Shown in pieces: positions 16,075-24,331 of a stretch of DNA of 37,739 nt; position 1 is the first letter of the stretch, and each line of letters starts with the position of its first letter. This stretch comes from Candidatus Zixiibacteriota bacterium (GTDB taxonomy: Bacteria > Zixibacteria > MSB-5A5 > UBA10806), in assembly GCA_024641335.1 (NCBI GenBank), contig JAHEDG010000003.1, positions 65,586-103,324 of the forward strand, read 5' to 3'. Made by a program: the position numbers and the translations under genes. Under the pieces are notes generated by a model. The model ran no database searches and had not been told where the DNA came from. It saw nothing but the letters and a program-made list of their open reading frames with translations.

Positions 16075-17784
16075 ATGGAGCTGAAGTGGGTAGTTCAACC
16101 ACAACAAGATTACGACCTTATTCGGAAATTAACGACTGAGCTGGATCTTCCGGATGTATCCGCTATAATATTAGCCTCCAGGGGTATTACCGATCCAGTG
16201 GAAGCCGGGAAATTCCTTAATCCTTCGCTAAGCGATCTTTTCGATCCTTTCGTTATATCTCAGATGGATAAAGCCATAGACCGGGTCATAAAGGCTTTGA
16301 CTAATAATGAGAAAATTATGATCTACGGCGACTACGACGTCGACGGTATAACCAGTACTGCGGTTATGTTCATGGTTTTGAACCGTCTGGGAGCCAATGT
16401 CTCCTACTACCTGCCGAACAGGCTGGTGGAAGGATACGGGATCTCGGAGGACGGTTTGCAGGAAGCCGAAAAAAGGAAGATCGATCTTCTGATCTCGGTA
16501 GATTGCGGTATCACGGCTATAGAAGAGGTCCTGATCGCCAAGCGAAAAGGTATAGATACCATAATCACTGATCACCACGAGCCGGGGGACAGGCTGCCCG
16601 AGGCTGTGGCCATAGTCAATCCCAAGCTCGACGGTGAGAGCGGACCGGGTTTCGAACTCTCCGCGGTAGGAGTCGCCTACAAGTTCTCGCAGGCGCTGTA
16701 TAGACGGTTGGGGCAGGATGAATCGATCCTCGAAGAGCATCTCGATCTGGTTGCCCTGGGTACGGCCGCGGATATAGTTCCGATGATAGGCGAGAACAGA
16801 ATCCTGACCAAGTTCGGCCTGGACCAAATCGCCCGGACCACCAAGCCGGGGCTCAAGTCGCTGATTTTCGTTTCCGGGCTGATGGGCCAGAAAATCGGTA
16901 CCGGCCAGGTTGTTTTTATACTGGCTCCCAGGATCAATGCCATCGGCCGGCTGGGCGACGCTCAGCAGGCTATAAAGCTCTTGACCACCAAAGACGAAAC
17001 CCATGCCTCGCGTATCGCCAGAATACTCAACGCAGAAAACAAAAGACGAAAAGATATCGATGAACAAACCTTGAACGAAGCTTTGGAACAGATCGAAGAA
17101 AAGATCGATCCCGATAGAGACCGGGCCATCGTACTCTCGTCAAGAGGGTGGCATCAGGGGGTCATAGGGATCGTGGCGTCGAGGCTGGTAGAACGTTACC
17201 ATCGGCCTACGGTTATGATCGCTATTGACGGCGAAGAGGGGAAAGGCTCGGCCCGTTCCATTCCTGGATTCCATCTTTATGAGGCGTTGAAGGAATGCGA
17301 ATCCGATCTTATCCGCTACGGCGGCCATAAATACGCGGCCGGATTGTCTATCGCCCCGGAGAGAATAGAGTCGTTCAGAAAACGGCTCAACGAGGTCTCC
17401 ACCAGAATGCTCTCCGACGAGGATTTGATCCCCAAGCTGAATATCGACGCTGAAATAGAGCTGGATACGATCAATGATAACCTGGTCGATCTTTTGGAAA
17501 GATTCGCTCCCTTCGGTCCGCAGAACATGAGGCCGGTATTTGTCAGCTACGGCTGTGAAATCATCGGAACCCCCCATATAGTCGGACGGAAGCATCTTAA
17601 GTTCAAGATCAGAAAAGGCGAGAATATTATCGATTGTATCGGTTTCAACCAGGGGGAGTTTTTGAAAAACCTGAATTACCGTCCTATGCTGGTCGATATC
17701 GCCTACTTGGTGGAGCATAATATCTGGAACGGGGTCAAACGGATTCAGATCCGCACCAAGGCTATCAGGCTTACCGGAAAATAA
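16075..17784 (+). CDS. recJ: Single-stranded-DNA-specific exonuclease RecJ
   Basis: 5'-3' ssDNA exonuclease used in RecF-pathway recombination, mismatch and base excision repair. The 569-residue length is standard. DHH phosphoesterase motifs: MIYGDYDVDGITS (Asp86, Asp88, Asp90), SVDCGITA, TDHHEPGD, and VALGTAADIVPM. The DHHA1 domain carries GEEGKGSARSIPGFHL and RYGGHKYAAGLSI, and an OB-fold-like C-terminal part follows (RFAPFGPQNMRPVF). Mn2+/Mg2+ ligands all appear present. It follows rnpB by about 30 bases and probably shares the lemA promoter. Confidence 0.95.
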   Translation: MELKWVVQPQQDYDLIRKLTTELDLPDVSAIILASRGITDPVEAGKFLNPSLSDLFDPFVISQMDKAIDRVIKALTNNEKIMIYGDYDVDGITSTAVMFMVLNRLGANVSYYLPNRLVEGYGISEDGLQEAEKRKIDLLISVDCGITAIEEVLIAKRKGIDTIITDHHEPGDRLPEAVAIVNPKLDGESGPGFELSAVGVAYKFSQALYRRLGQDESILEEHLDLVALGTAADIVPMIGENRILTKFGLDQIARTTKPGLKSLIFVSGLMGQKIGTGQVVFILAPRINAIGRLGDAQQAIKLLTTKDETHASRIARILNAENKRRKDIDEQTLNEALEQIEEKIDPDRDRAIVLSSRGWHQGVIGIVASRLVERYHRPTVMIAIDGEEGKGSARSIPGFHLYEALKECESDLIRYGGHKYAAGLSIAPERIESFRKRLNEVSTRMLSDEDLIPKLNIDAEIELDTINDNLVDLLERFAPFGPQNMRPVFVSYGCEIIGTPHIVGRKHLKFKIRKGENIIDCIGFNQGEFLKNLNYRPMLVDIAYLVEHNIWNGVKRIQIRTKAIRLTGK

Positions 17785-17937
17785 TCTCGATATTTCTTTT
17801 TATAAATCGATATATTATATAGATCAATATTGTTCAATTCCCGGAAAAACTGACAATAAAGCTTCGGCTACCAAGAAAATCGCCATTCGGCGCCCCACGG
17901 CTTGCTATGGGATAATTTTGATAATGAACAGCTGTAG

Positions 17938-17994
17938 GTCAAGTTCCCCTGGAACTTGACTGCCCGGTATTCATCAAATCCCGGTGGGATTTGA
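17938..17994. repeat. Two adjacent short palindromes of a dispersed intergenic repeat family
   Basis: GTCAAGTTCC (17938-17947) and GGAACTTGAC (17951-17960) are perfect 10-bp arms with a 3-base loop. After 13 bases comes TCAAATCCC (17974-17982)/GGGATTTGA (17986-17994), with perfect 9-bp arms. The first is preceded by TGTAG, giving TGTAGGTC at 17933-17940. Related palindromes occur at 21438-21455 and 28848-28868. Confidence 0.75.
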
Positions 17995-18009
17995 CCTATT
18001 TCAATAGGA

Positions 18010-18537
18010 CTATCTTGAAATACATAGCGATATTATTCCCATTACCAAGCCAGAGATACCGAAAAAGACAGAACAGCCCAACGCCACGTAAGTAAACCAA
18101 AATACTTTTCGTGTATCGGCAATGTTCATCAAACGATAAACATCGCTTTTTAAATGCCATATTTCCTGATTTAATTGGATAGCATTTGTAGCCAGCTGAT
18201 TGGCTGCTATCAATGAAAAAACTGTATGGCTCGTCGCGTCTTGGGCATCGATCTTATCTTGGGCATCGATCTTAAATTTTGGGTTATTAATGAAACTGCC
18301 CCATTTGACATTCCAGCTATTGTATGGATTTTCGATTTTTGCTTTGTATTCCTCTCTCAAATCCAAGATAATTACGTTATTCTTAAATGGCCAGATTTTT
18401 GAAAGATCAGTTGATTGCAGCCTAGAAAACATCTCCCTGATAGAATCTCTTATAGAATCGGAATCTTTGGCACATTCCATATATTCCGGACTTTCTTCTC
18501 TATTGATTCCACCTTTATAATCACGATTCTCTTCCAT
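18010..18537 (-). CDS. Hypothetical protein with C-terminal membrane segments
   Basis: A 175-residue protein from the ATG at 18537, chosen because GGCGAGG precedes it; an upstream frame to 18576 is open but unsupported. The N-terminal half is hydrophilic with a predicted helix (SDSIRDSIREMFSRLQ). The middle contains a duplicated KIDAQD from an exact 18-bp tandem repeat. A helical stretch follows (AANQLATNAIQLNQEIWHLKSDVYRL), and the last 30 residues are strongly hydrophobic (one or two membrane helices). The gene is visibly more AT-rich than its neighbours and flanked by repeats, suggesting an accessory or acquired gene. I recognise no family. Confidence 0.55.
   Translation of the reverse strand: MEENRDYKGGINREESPEYMECAKDSDSIRDSIREMFSRLQSTDLSKIWPFKNNVIILDLREEYKAKIENPYNSWNVKWGSFINNPKFKIDAQDKIDAQDATSHTVFSLIAANQLATNAIQLNQEIWHLKSDVYRLMNIADTRKVFWFTYVALGCSVFFGISGLVMGIISLCISR
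18239..18274. repeat. Exact 18-bp tandem duplication within a hypothetical gene
   Basis: TCTTGGGCATCGATCTTA is present twice back to back (18239-18256, 18257-18274), giving KIDAQDKIDAQD in the minus-strand protein. Being a multiple of three, it preserves the frame. Confidence 0.9.
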
Positions 18538-18645
18538 TTTTGCCTCGCCTTTTATGTACTTTCCAATAGAACGCAAATGCCCTTCTTTTCGAGAATAGTC
18601 TCAATTGTTTCTTGCGTCAAGATCTTATCACCAGCAGGCCCCCTC

Positions 18646-18674
18646 TTGCCCCGCCCGCCCAAATATCGTATATT
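18646..18674 (+). promoter_or_regulatory. Candidate promoter of the meaB-mutase operon
   Basis: TTGCCC (18646-18651), 17 bases, TATATT (18669-18674). Transcription would begin near 18681, about 30 bases before the meaB ATG. Motif inference. Confidence 0.5.
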
Positions 18675-18711
18675 CCCCCCATGTCAAACCACGCAAAAGG
18701 CAGGGGATAGG

Positions 18712-19647
18712 ATGTCCGTACTGACCGAGTTCTACGCCGGGGATCTGTTGGCCCTGGCCAAAATCATCTCCCATGTGGAAAACCGCGGCCCGGAAACCGA
18801 CCGGATCTTAGCCGAGATCTACCCCCGCACCGGAAAAGCCCTCTCCATAGGGATAACCGGGCCTCCGGGGGCCGGCAAATCAACAATAGACGATAAGCTT
18901 TGCGCTCTTTTCGCCGGCCGGGGGCAGACTGTCGGAGTTATCGCGGTCGATCCGACCTCCCCGTTTACAGGCGGCGCGCTTTTAGGCGACCGGATCAGGA
19001 TGCAGGATTTAACCGCCAATAAGAATGTTTTCATCCGCAGTATGGCCAGCCGGGGGAGTACCGGCGGACTGGCGGTGGCCACTACCGAGGTTATCAAGGT
19101 CCTCGACGCTTTCGGCAAGGATATCATCCTGGTCGAGACGGTCGGGGTCGGGCAGGTCGAGCTCGACGTGGCCGAGGCTTGCGATATCACCGTGGTCGCG
19201 CTGGTGCCGGAATCGGGTGATTCCATCCAGGCCATGAAGGCCGGTCTGATGGAGATCGCCGATATTTTCTGCGTCAACAAGGCCGATCGGGACGGCTCCG
19301 GGCGAATCATATCCGAAATCAATATGATCCTCGATATCAAACGGGATAAGAAGAAGCGTGACTTCCCGGTTGTAGGCACGCAGGCAGTTAATAATCTCGG
19401 TATGGACGAGTTGTTGGAAAGAATCGATAAGGAACACGAGTATCTGAAGACGGGGGATAACTACGTGTCGCATCGCAAAAAAAAGATCCGTTACGATATT
19501 ATGAAAACGGTGGAGCACCGTCTCAAGGCCAGGCTGGCAAAAGAAATCTTGTCGGAGCGGCGGCTTTCCGATTATATTGACTCTATATATGCCGGGCAGG
19601 GGAATCCATACGATCTGGCCCGGAACCTCGTGGACGATCTAAAGTGA
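18712..19647 (+). CDS. meaB: Methylmalonyl-CoA mutase-associated GTPase MeaB (ArgK family)
   Basis: G3E-family GTPase that protects methylmalonyl-CoA mutase and gates adenosylcobalamin loading. 311 residues from the ATG at 18712 (AGGGGATAGG upstream); the longer open frame from 18415 runs through unrelated sequence. Walker [10 protein letters not shown] (residues 50-58), the long [19 protein letters not shown] switch, the second G-motif [13 protein letters not shown], and the base-recognition NKAD are all present, with the C-terminal dimerisation helices ([16 protein letters not shown]). Its stop overlaps the mutase frame region and the mutase ATG is 8 bases on, so the two are co-translated. 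This strongly supports a B12-dependent acyl-CoA mutase next door. Confidence 0.95.
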   Translation: MSVLTEFYAGDLLALAKIISHVENRGPETDRILAEIYPRTGKALSIGITGPPGAGKSTIDDKLCALFAGRGQTVGVIAVDPTSPFTGGALLGDRIRMQDLTANKNVFIRSMASRGSTGGLAVATTEVIKVLDAFGKDIILVETVGVGQVELDVAEACDITVVALVPESGDSIQAMKAGLMEIADIFCVNKADRDGSGRIISEINMILDIKRDKKKRDFPVVGTQAVNNLGMDELLERIDKEHEYLKTGDNYVSHRKKKIRYDIMKTVEHRLKARLAKEILSERRLSDYIDSIYAGQGNPYDLARNLVDDLK

Positions 19648-19655
19648 GGGAGCGA

Positions 19656-21326
19656 ATGAGTAAATCGATAGATAAGAAGAATAAAGTATCAGGCTATTCG
19701 AAATGGCTCGAGGAATACGAGAAATCGGGAACGTCGAAGGACAGGAAGTTCATGACGACCTCCTCGCGGCCGATCAAGCCGCTCTACACTCCGGAGGATG
19801 TGTCCGGTATAGATTTCGAGCGGGATATCGGTCAGCCGGGGCAATATCCATATACACGGGGAGTACACGCTTCCATGTACCGCAAGAAGATCTGGACTAT
19901 GCGGCAGTTCTCCGGTTTCGGCGCTCCCAAGCAGACTAATGAACGGCTTCATTTTCTTTTGAGCCGGGGACAGATGGGACTTTCCGTAGCATTCGATCTG
20001 CCGACGCTCATGGGCTACGATTCCGATTCGCCCCGTTCGTTCGGCGAGGTCGGCGTATGCGGCGTAGCTGTGGATACGTTGAAGGATATGGAGACCATAT
20101 TCGACGGTATCGATCTGGGCGCGATATCCACCTCTATGACCATCAATTGCACGTCGACCATACTGCTGGCCATGTATATCGCGGTGGCCGAGAAAAACGG
20201 GGTGCCGTCGAAGAAACTGACCGGCACATTGCAAAACGATATCCTGAAAGAATATATCGCCCAGAAAGAATGGATTTATCCGCCGGAACCGTCGATCCGT
20301 CTGATCACCGATATGATGGCCTTCTGCGCTGATAACGTGCCCAAATGGAATACGATTTCGATCTCCGGCTATCATATCCGCGAAGCCGGGGCGACCGCCG
20401 CGCAGGAATTAGCGTTCACATTGGCCGATGGTTTCGCCTATGTCGAGGCGGCCATCAAGGCTGGCATGGACGTCGACACGTTCGCGCCGAGACTTTCGCA
20501 TTTTTTCAATTCGCATCTCGATTTCTTCGAGGAGATCGCCAAATATCGGGCTGCCCGGCGAATCTGGGCCCGTCATATGAAGGGAAAATACAAAGCTAAA
20601 GATCCCCGTTCCTGGCTGATGAGGTTTCATACGCAAACCGCGGGATGCTCCTTGACCGCCCAGCAGCCGGAGAACAACATTGTCCGCACCGCGATTCAGG
20701 CGCTGGCCGGAGTTCTCGGAGGGACTCAGTCTTTGCATACCAACTCAATGGATGAGACCTACGCCTTGCCGAGCGAGAAAGCGGTCAAGATCGCGCTTCG
20801 TACGCAGCAGCTTCTGGCTTTTGAGACAGGGACAGCCAATACGATCGATCCTTTGGCCGGTTCGTATTTCGTTGAATCGCTGACTAACGATCTGGAACGT
20901 GAGGCCGAGGAATATTTCAATGAGATCGAGAAACGGGGCGGCGTCCTGAAATGTATCGAGCAGGGATATTTCCAGCGCGAGATCGCCGAGGCGGCCTACA
21001 GGTATCAGAAAGAGATCGAGGCCAACGATAGGATTATTGTCGGTATCAACGATTTCACCGATAATGACGAGCAGGTGGAGATTCCCATTCTCAAGATAGA
21101 CGAGCAGGTGGAGAAAGAGCAGATAGCGTCGCTAAATGAGGTCAAGGCTTCCCGCGACAATGACCGGGTCAAAACCACCTTAGCGGCCTTGAAGAAGGCG
21201 GCCCAGGACGGCACGAACCATATGCCCCCGCTGTTGGATTGCGTGAAGTGTTATACGACCGAGGAGGAGATCACCTCGGTCCTGACGGAGGTTTTCGGGA
21301 CATATACGGAGCCGCCATTGATATAG
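19656..21326 (+). CDS. mcmA: Methylmalonyl-CoA mutase-type large (catalytic) subunit
   Basis: Adenosylcobalamin-dependent carbon-skeleton mutase, catalytic TIM-barrel subunit of the split type (B12 domain on a separate chain). 556 residues from the ATG at 19656, with GAGGGA upstream. Substrate and radical motifs: [92 protein letters not shown] and [12 protein letters not shown]. The arginine contacting the CoA-ester carboxylate in methylmalonyl-CoA mutases is present (Arg215). The tyrosine of the RQYAG motif is Phe here (Phe85), so the exact substrate deserves care. The B12 subunit is 2.5 kb downstream rather than adjacent. Confidence 0.9.
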   Translation: MSKSIDKKNKVSGYSKWLEEYEKSGTSKDRKFMTTSSRPIKPLYTPEDVSGIDFERDIGQPGQYPYTRGVHASMYRKKIWTMRQFSGFGAPKQTNERLHFLLSRGQMGLSVAFDLPTLMGYDSDSPRSFGEVGVCGVAVDTLKDMETIFDGIDLGAISTSMTINCTSTILLAMYIAVAEKNGVPSKKLTGTLQNDILKEYIAQKEWIYPPEPSIRLITDMMAFCADNVPKWNTISISGYHIREAGATAAQELAFTLADGFAYVEAAIKAGMDVDTFAPRLSHFFNSHLDFFEEIAKYRAARRIWARHMKGKYKAKDPRSWLMRFHTQTAGCSLTAQQPENNIVRTAIQALAGVLGGTQSLHTNSMDETYALPSEKAVKIALRTQQLLAFETGTANTIDPLAGSYFVESLTNDLEREAEEYFNEIEKRGGVLKCIEQGYFQREIAEAAYRYQKEIEANDRIIVGINDFTDNDEQVEIPILKIDEQVEKEQIASLNEVKASRDNDRVKTTLAALKKAAQDGTNHMPPLLDCVKCYTTEEEITSVLTEVFGTYTEPPLI

Positions 21327-21437
21327 GTATGGGTTAACCGCAGGTTTTTTTTACCGCATATTGATTTTCGCATATACGATTTTGTTGGTTCCCTGGCAAG
21401 CGCTTGGGAATCGGAGGAGCAATTGCAGATTTGTTAT

Positions 21438-21455
21438 CAGTTCCCGGGGGAACTG
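21438..21455. repeat. Short palindrome of the dispersed AGTTCC family
   Basis: CAGTTCCC (21438-21445), GG, GGGAACTG (21448-21455). The core AGTTCC/GGAACT is shared with the palindrome at 17938-17960. Confidence 0.6.
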
Positions 21456-21800
21456 TCATAGTATCGTTTAGTTTTTAATCCAATTTCTTTTACTTTATGT
21501 CCTCATTTTGTTGAGTGGGGGCGATCCCGGGATCTGAGTAATAATCCCACGCAAGGTAGTATCTGCCTTTCATAGTCCATACAGCGCCCCCCGGCGCGAT
21601 AGAGATTACCGAAGCGGTTCCATACGGGCCCGCGGTACTTGGAAACAGCGGGGGTCCGAACAGGCAGCACACCTACAGAAGGAGATTAAGACGTCTTAGG
21701 TGTTTCCTTCAATTATTACTGCACAACAAAAATAATGCGTCAAGCACAGGGAACTGTCGCGGGTAGGCGGATGCTGGATCATCGGTCCTGCGTATCATGC

Positions 21801-21840
21801 AAATAAAAATCCCCCGGGAATCCGATGTTCCGCGGGGGAT
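21801..21840 (-). terminator. Intrinsic terminator of the dockerin-repeat gene
   Basis: On the minus strand ATCCCCCGCGGAA and TTCCCGGGGGAT pair around a 7-base loop with one bulged base, followed by TTTTTATTT (21808-21801). It lies 26 bases after the stop codon of the minus-strand gene. Confidence 0.8.
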
Positions 21841-21866
21841 CGAGTAGTATTTGGAAAAATCCTTTT

Positions 21867-23081
21867 TTACGGTTGCGGAAGACAATCAGCGCAGGGGATA
21901 GGTCCGGCGCCGCCCTTGAAGTAAGCGACTCCATAAGTGATATCCAGACCGTTGAATGTGCAGCTGTTGTTGACATCACCGGCAACAAACCAGGTATTCC
22001 CGGGCGTGCATTCGCACTCGTATGGAGGAGCCGGTCCACCTTTCAGGTAGGCGACCGAATAGGTGATATCCAGTCCGTTGTAGGAGGTGCTGTTGTTGAC
22101 ATCACCGGGTACGTACTGGCAGCCACTGGGCGGAGGTCCGGCTCCGGTCGAGACCAGCTCGATAAAGCGTCCCGATCCGGTTGCCTTTTGTTCGATAATA
22201 GCGCCTGTGACAGGGTCGATTTCGAACACGCCGTTTCCGTTGGTAGCCAGCAAGTTACCATTACCAAGACGGTAAACACCGCGACCGCTTGACCATGGAA
22301 CGGTGGAGATAATGCTGCCGTTGAGTTCGAAATCGGTTATCAGGGCCGCGGAGAATGAGGTATTCAGATAATCTCCCGGAGCTACGAGATCTATTTGGAT
22401 CTGCTCTGGAAAATTGACACTGAATAGCTCCATTACAAAACTGCCGTCCGCGTTGTAAAGCCTGATATTGTCGGTAGTGCCCTGGATATCAGCCAGCAGA
22501 GCGCGGCCATCCGGCAAGAAGTAGATATCAAACGAATCTGTTCCGTCATTGATGAAATCGCTAAGGCGGTTATGTTCTCCGGCGAATCTGGCTACGTAAT
22601 CGTCACCGCTGGTTACAAACAGGGTATCGTTGCGGAAATCAATTCCCCTGATATTGTTCAATCCATCTGTCCCGTCGGCATAGGTGGAGATATAATTACC
22701 TTCACGGTCATAGACGAATACAGCGTCCGCAACCTGGTCGGACACATAAATTTTACCGTCAGGCCCTGGAATAGCGCAGATGGGGGTTGAAAAATGAGTA
22801 GTATCGGTGAGAAATGTTCCGATGAGATTGCCGTTGGCCGGATCGTAGATTCCGATATCGTCCGCGGTGGAATTGGGGATAAGAAGGACATCAAAATCAG
22901 GCAGAGAGTCCAGGAGAATGGATGGCGGCGCGTCAGGCATGGCGGCGCTCCCGGATGAAATATCGTTTGTCAGCTCGATTCCCTGTTCTTCAAGTTGTGT
23001 TAAATCGGCAGCCCAAAGGGGCAAAGCCAGGATGAGCACCAGGGAGAGAACCAGGCTGACCTTATAATAGCCGTTGGTCAT
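21867..23081 (-). CDS. Secreted beta-propeller protein with two C-terminal dockerin-like repeats
   Basis: A 404-residue protein with a Sec signal peptide (MTNGYYKVSLVLSLVLILALPLWA, cleavage near residue 25). A blade-repeat region of NHL/SMP-30 type follows from about 65 to 310: repeated units such as GPDGKIYVSDQVADAVFVYDREG, NIRGIDFRNDTLFVTSGDDYVARF and LPDGRALLADIQGTTDNIRLY. The last 80 residues contain two dockerin-type Ca-binding units, GDVNNSTSYNGLDITY (326) and GDVNNSCTFNGLDITY (368), each with an Asp-x-Asn-x-Ser loop and a VAYxKGG tail, separated by a Cys-containing spacer. The repeats may mediate cell-surface or complex attachment. No enzyme motif is seen. It is transcribed against the flanking mutase genes. 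Confidence 0.85.
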   Translation of the reverse strand: MTNGYYKVSLVLSLVLILALPLWAADLTQLEEQGIELTNDISSGSAAMPDAPPSILLDSLPDFDVLLIPNSTADDIGIYDPANGNLIGTFLTDTTHFSTPICAIPGPDGKIYVSDQVADAVFVYDREGNYISTYADGTDGLNNIRGIDFRNDTLFVTSGDDYVARFAGEHNRLSDFINDGTDSFDIYFLPDGRALLADIQGTTDNIRLYNADGSFVMELFSVNFPEQIQIDLVAPGDYLNTSFSAALITDFELNGSIISTVPWSSGRGVYRLGNGNLLATNGNGVFEIDPVTGAIIEQKATGSGRFIELVSTGAGPPPSGCQYVPGDVNNSTSYNGLDITYSVAYLKGGPAPPYECECTPGNTWFVAGDVNNSCTFNGLDITYGVAYFKGGAGPIPCADCLPQP

Positions 23082-23262
23082 TGAAAAACCCTTTCATTTA
23101 AGGTTAAAAGTAATCTTTCTCGAAGCCTTTTGATAAGAAAAGAAGCCGGTCCGAACGCACTTATAATCGGTATTTCAAATAACTCTCCCCAGTTACAATA
23201 TAAATATATATTGATTATCTGTCAAGTCAAGGTTTTTTGGATATAGATTTTTAAATCGACAG

Positions 23263-23291
23263 TTGACAAAAGGGATGACAATTATTAGAAT
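23263..23291 (+). promoter_or_regulatory. Candidate sigma-70 promoter of the small lipoprotein gene
   Basis: TTGACA (23263-23268), 17 bases, TAGAAT (23286-23291). The predicted transcription start (about 23298) is only a few bases before the ATG at 23302. Either the message is nearly leaderless, the true start is downstream, or this is a fortuitous match. Confidence 0.5.
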
Positions 23292-23301
23292 AGGAACAGT
23301 T

Positions 23302-23727
23302 ATGAGACTTATCAGACTGACAGTGAAAATTCTGCCCGTCATATTTATATTCCTGGGCTGTTCCTCCGGTGAGGATATTACCAACGCCCCTCCGAGCTAT
23401 TTAAGGGGAGAGGTAGTTATCCGGAATGAATCGACTGTAGTGATACGGTTGATTGAATTTACGCAAATTCGGGGCGAGATCCGTCATTCGAACAATCTTA
23501 ATATCCGGGTAGCCTCGGGGCACGGGTATACTCTTACCAACCGGATAGATTCAGGTGACTCAGATGAATTCCCCGGAGGCGATCTGGTTACTGTCAGGTT
23601 CGTATCGGAGGCCCGCGATCCTGGAAACCCCGACCGTCCATTGTTTGAGAATACGATAAGCCATCGGGTTAACGGGAATTCGACGATATATGTCAAATCC
23701 GGGGGCAGGTACGGAACAAGTCCATAG
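23302..23727 (+). CDS. Small lipoprotein of unknown function
   Basis: A 141-residue protein from ATG 23302. The signal (MRLIRLTVKILPVIFIF) ends in the lipobox FLGC, so Cys20 is expected to be lipidated. The mature domain is beta-rich with evenly spaced strands (GEVVIRNESTVVIRLIEF, GDLVTVRFVSEAR, NGNSTIYVKSG) and resembles a small periplasmic beta-sandwich. The frame is also open back to a TTG at 23263, but the lipobox supports the later start; AGGAA lies just before it. It sits alone between the dockerin gene (divergent) and the mutase B12 subunit. No family recognised. Confidence 0.65.
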   Translation: MRLIRLTVKILPVIFIFLGCSSGEDITNAPPSYLRGEVVIRNESTVVIRLIEFTQIRGEIRHSNNLNIRVASGHGYTLTNRIDSGDSDEFPGGDLVTVRFVSEARDPGNPDRPLFENTISHRVNGNSTIYVKSGGRYGTSP

Positions 23728-23756
23728 TATTTGGTTGTTTATTTTATAACAACCAT

Positions 23757-23779
23757 AACGGAGCTTTGGGCCGTTTTTT
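23757..23779 (+). terminator. Weak terminator-like hairpin
   Basis: AACGG (23757-23761)/CCGTT (23771-23775) followed by a six-T run. It is preceded by another palindrome, GGTTGTT (23733-23739)/AACAACC (23748-23754). The stem is short, so this is tentative. Confidence 0.4.
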
Positions 23780-23875
23780 ATTTTGGTCTATTGCCATACT
23801 GGTCGTAAATGCTTATATTGGCGGTTTGTAAGAGTTCCTTAGGTGGGTCTAAATAGAAAGTTGCAAGGGACAATT

Positions 23876-24295
23876 ATGGAGCGAAAATACCGAATATTAT
23901 TGGCCAAGCCCGGTCTTGACGGCCACGACCGGGGAATAAAGGTTATAGCGGCGGCGTTGCGCGACGCCGGATTCGAAGTCATCTATACCGGACTTCGGCA
24001 GACCCCGGAACAGATAGTATCGGCGGCTGTTCAGGAGGATGTCGACGCCGTGGGGTTATCGATTCTTTCCGGGGCGCATATGACCTTGTTCCCGCTGGTG
24101 TTGGAGAATCTCAGGAAACAAGGAGCCGTCAATATTTTGCTTTTCGGCGGTGGGATAATCGCCAAAAGCGAAGAGAATGATCTTAAGAAAATGGGAGTAG
24201 GGGAGATCTTCACACCGGGAGCGTCAACGCAGGAAATTATCGACTATCTCAATCTGGCCCTGCCGAAGATCAAGAAAGACGAAAAGATTATTTGA
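23876..24295 (+). CDS. mcmB: Methylmalonyl-CoA mutase-type small (B12-binding) subunit
   Basis: A 139-residue cobalamin-binding domain that binds adenosylcobalamin in the base-off/His-on mode. The DxHxxG motif is Asp15-Gly-His17-Asp-Arg-Gly20 within [10 protein letters not shown]; His17 is the lower axial cobalt ligand. The family's [10 protein letters not shown] and LFGGGII motifs follow, with [12 protein letters not shown] near the end. The start at ATG 23876 is set by AAGGGA at 23865-23870. It is the partner of the large subunit at 19656 but is separated from it by two accessory genes; normally the two are adjacent. Confidence 0.95.
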   Translation: MERKYRILLAKPGLDGHDRGIKVIAAALRDAGFEVIYTGLRQTPEQIVSAAVQEDVDAVGLSILSGAHMTLFPLVLENLRKQGAVNILLFGGGIIAKSEENDLKKMGVGEIFTPGASTQEIIDYLNLALPKIKKDEKII

Positions 24296-24331
24296 TATTT
24301 TCTTAACGGTTAACAGATAAAGCGAGGGATT

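Larger units (their letters stand above)
21327..21866. other. Gene-poor interval between mutase large subunit and dockerin-repeat protein
   Basis: About 540 bases. Contents: a palindrome CAGTTCCC/GGGAACTG at 21438-21455, a 60-codon minus-strand frame at 21490-21672 without a ribosome site, and the minus-strand terminator at 21801-21840. No gene can be supported. Confidence 0.55.

Noticed and set aside
15688-16107. Open frames on both strands across the RNase P RNA gene
   Set aside because: They coincide with conserved RNase P RNA blocks and have no protein motif.
18239-18274. CRISPR-like repeat
   Set aside because: Only two copies directly adjacent without spacers; it is an in-frame tandem duplication in a protein gene.
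18415-18711. Long N-terminal extension of MeaB by about 100 residues
   Set aside because: The extension is antisense to the hypothetical gene at 18010-18537 and passes through the likely promoter; MeaB homologues start near the ATG at 18712, which has a ribosome site.
21490-21672. Minus-strand 60-codon frame with a GTG start between mcmA and the dockerin gene
   Set aside because: A stop codon lies immediately before the GTG, there is no ribosome site and no recognisable domain. At most it is a remnant of a longer gene.
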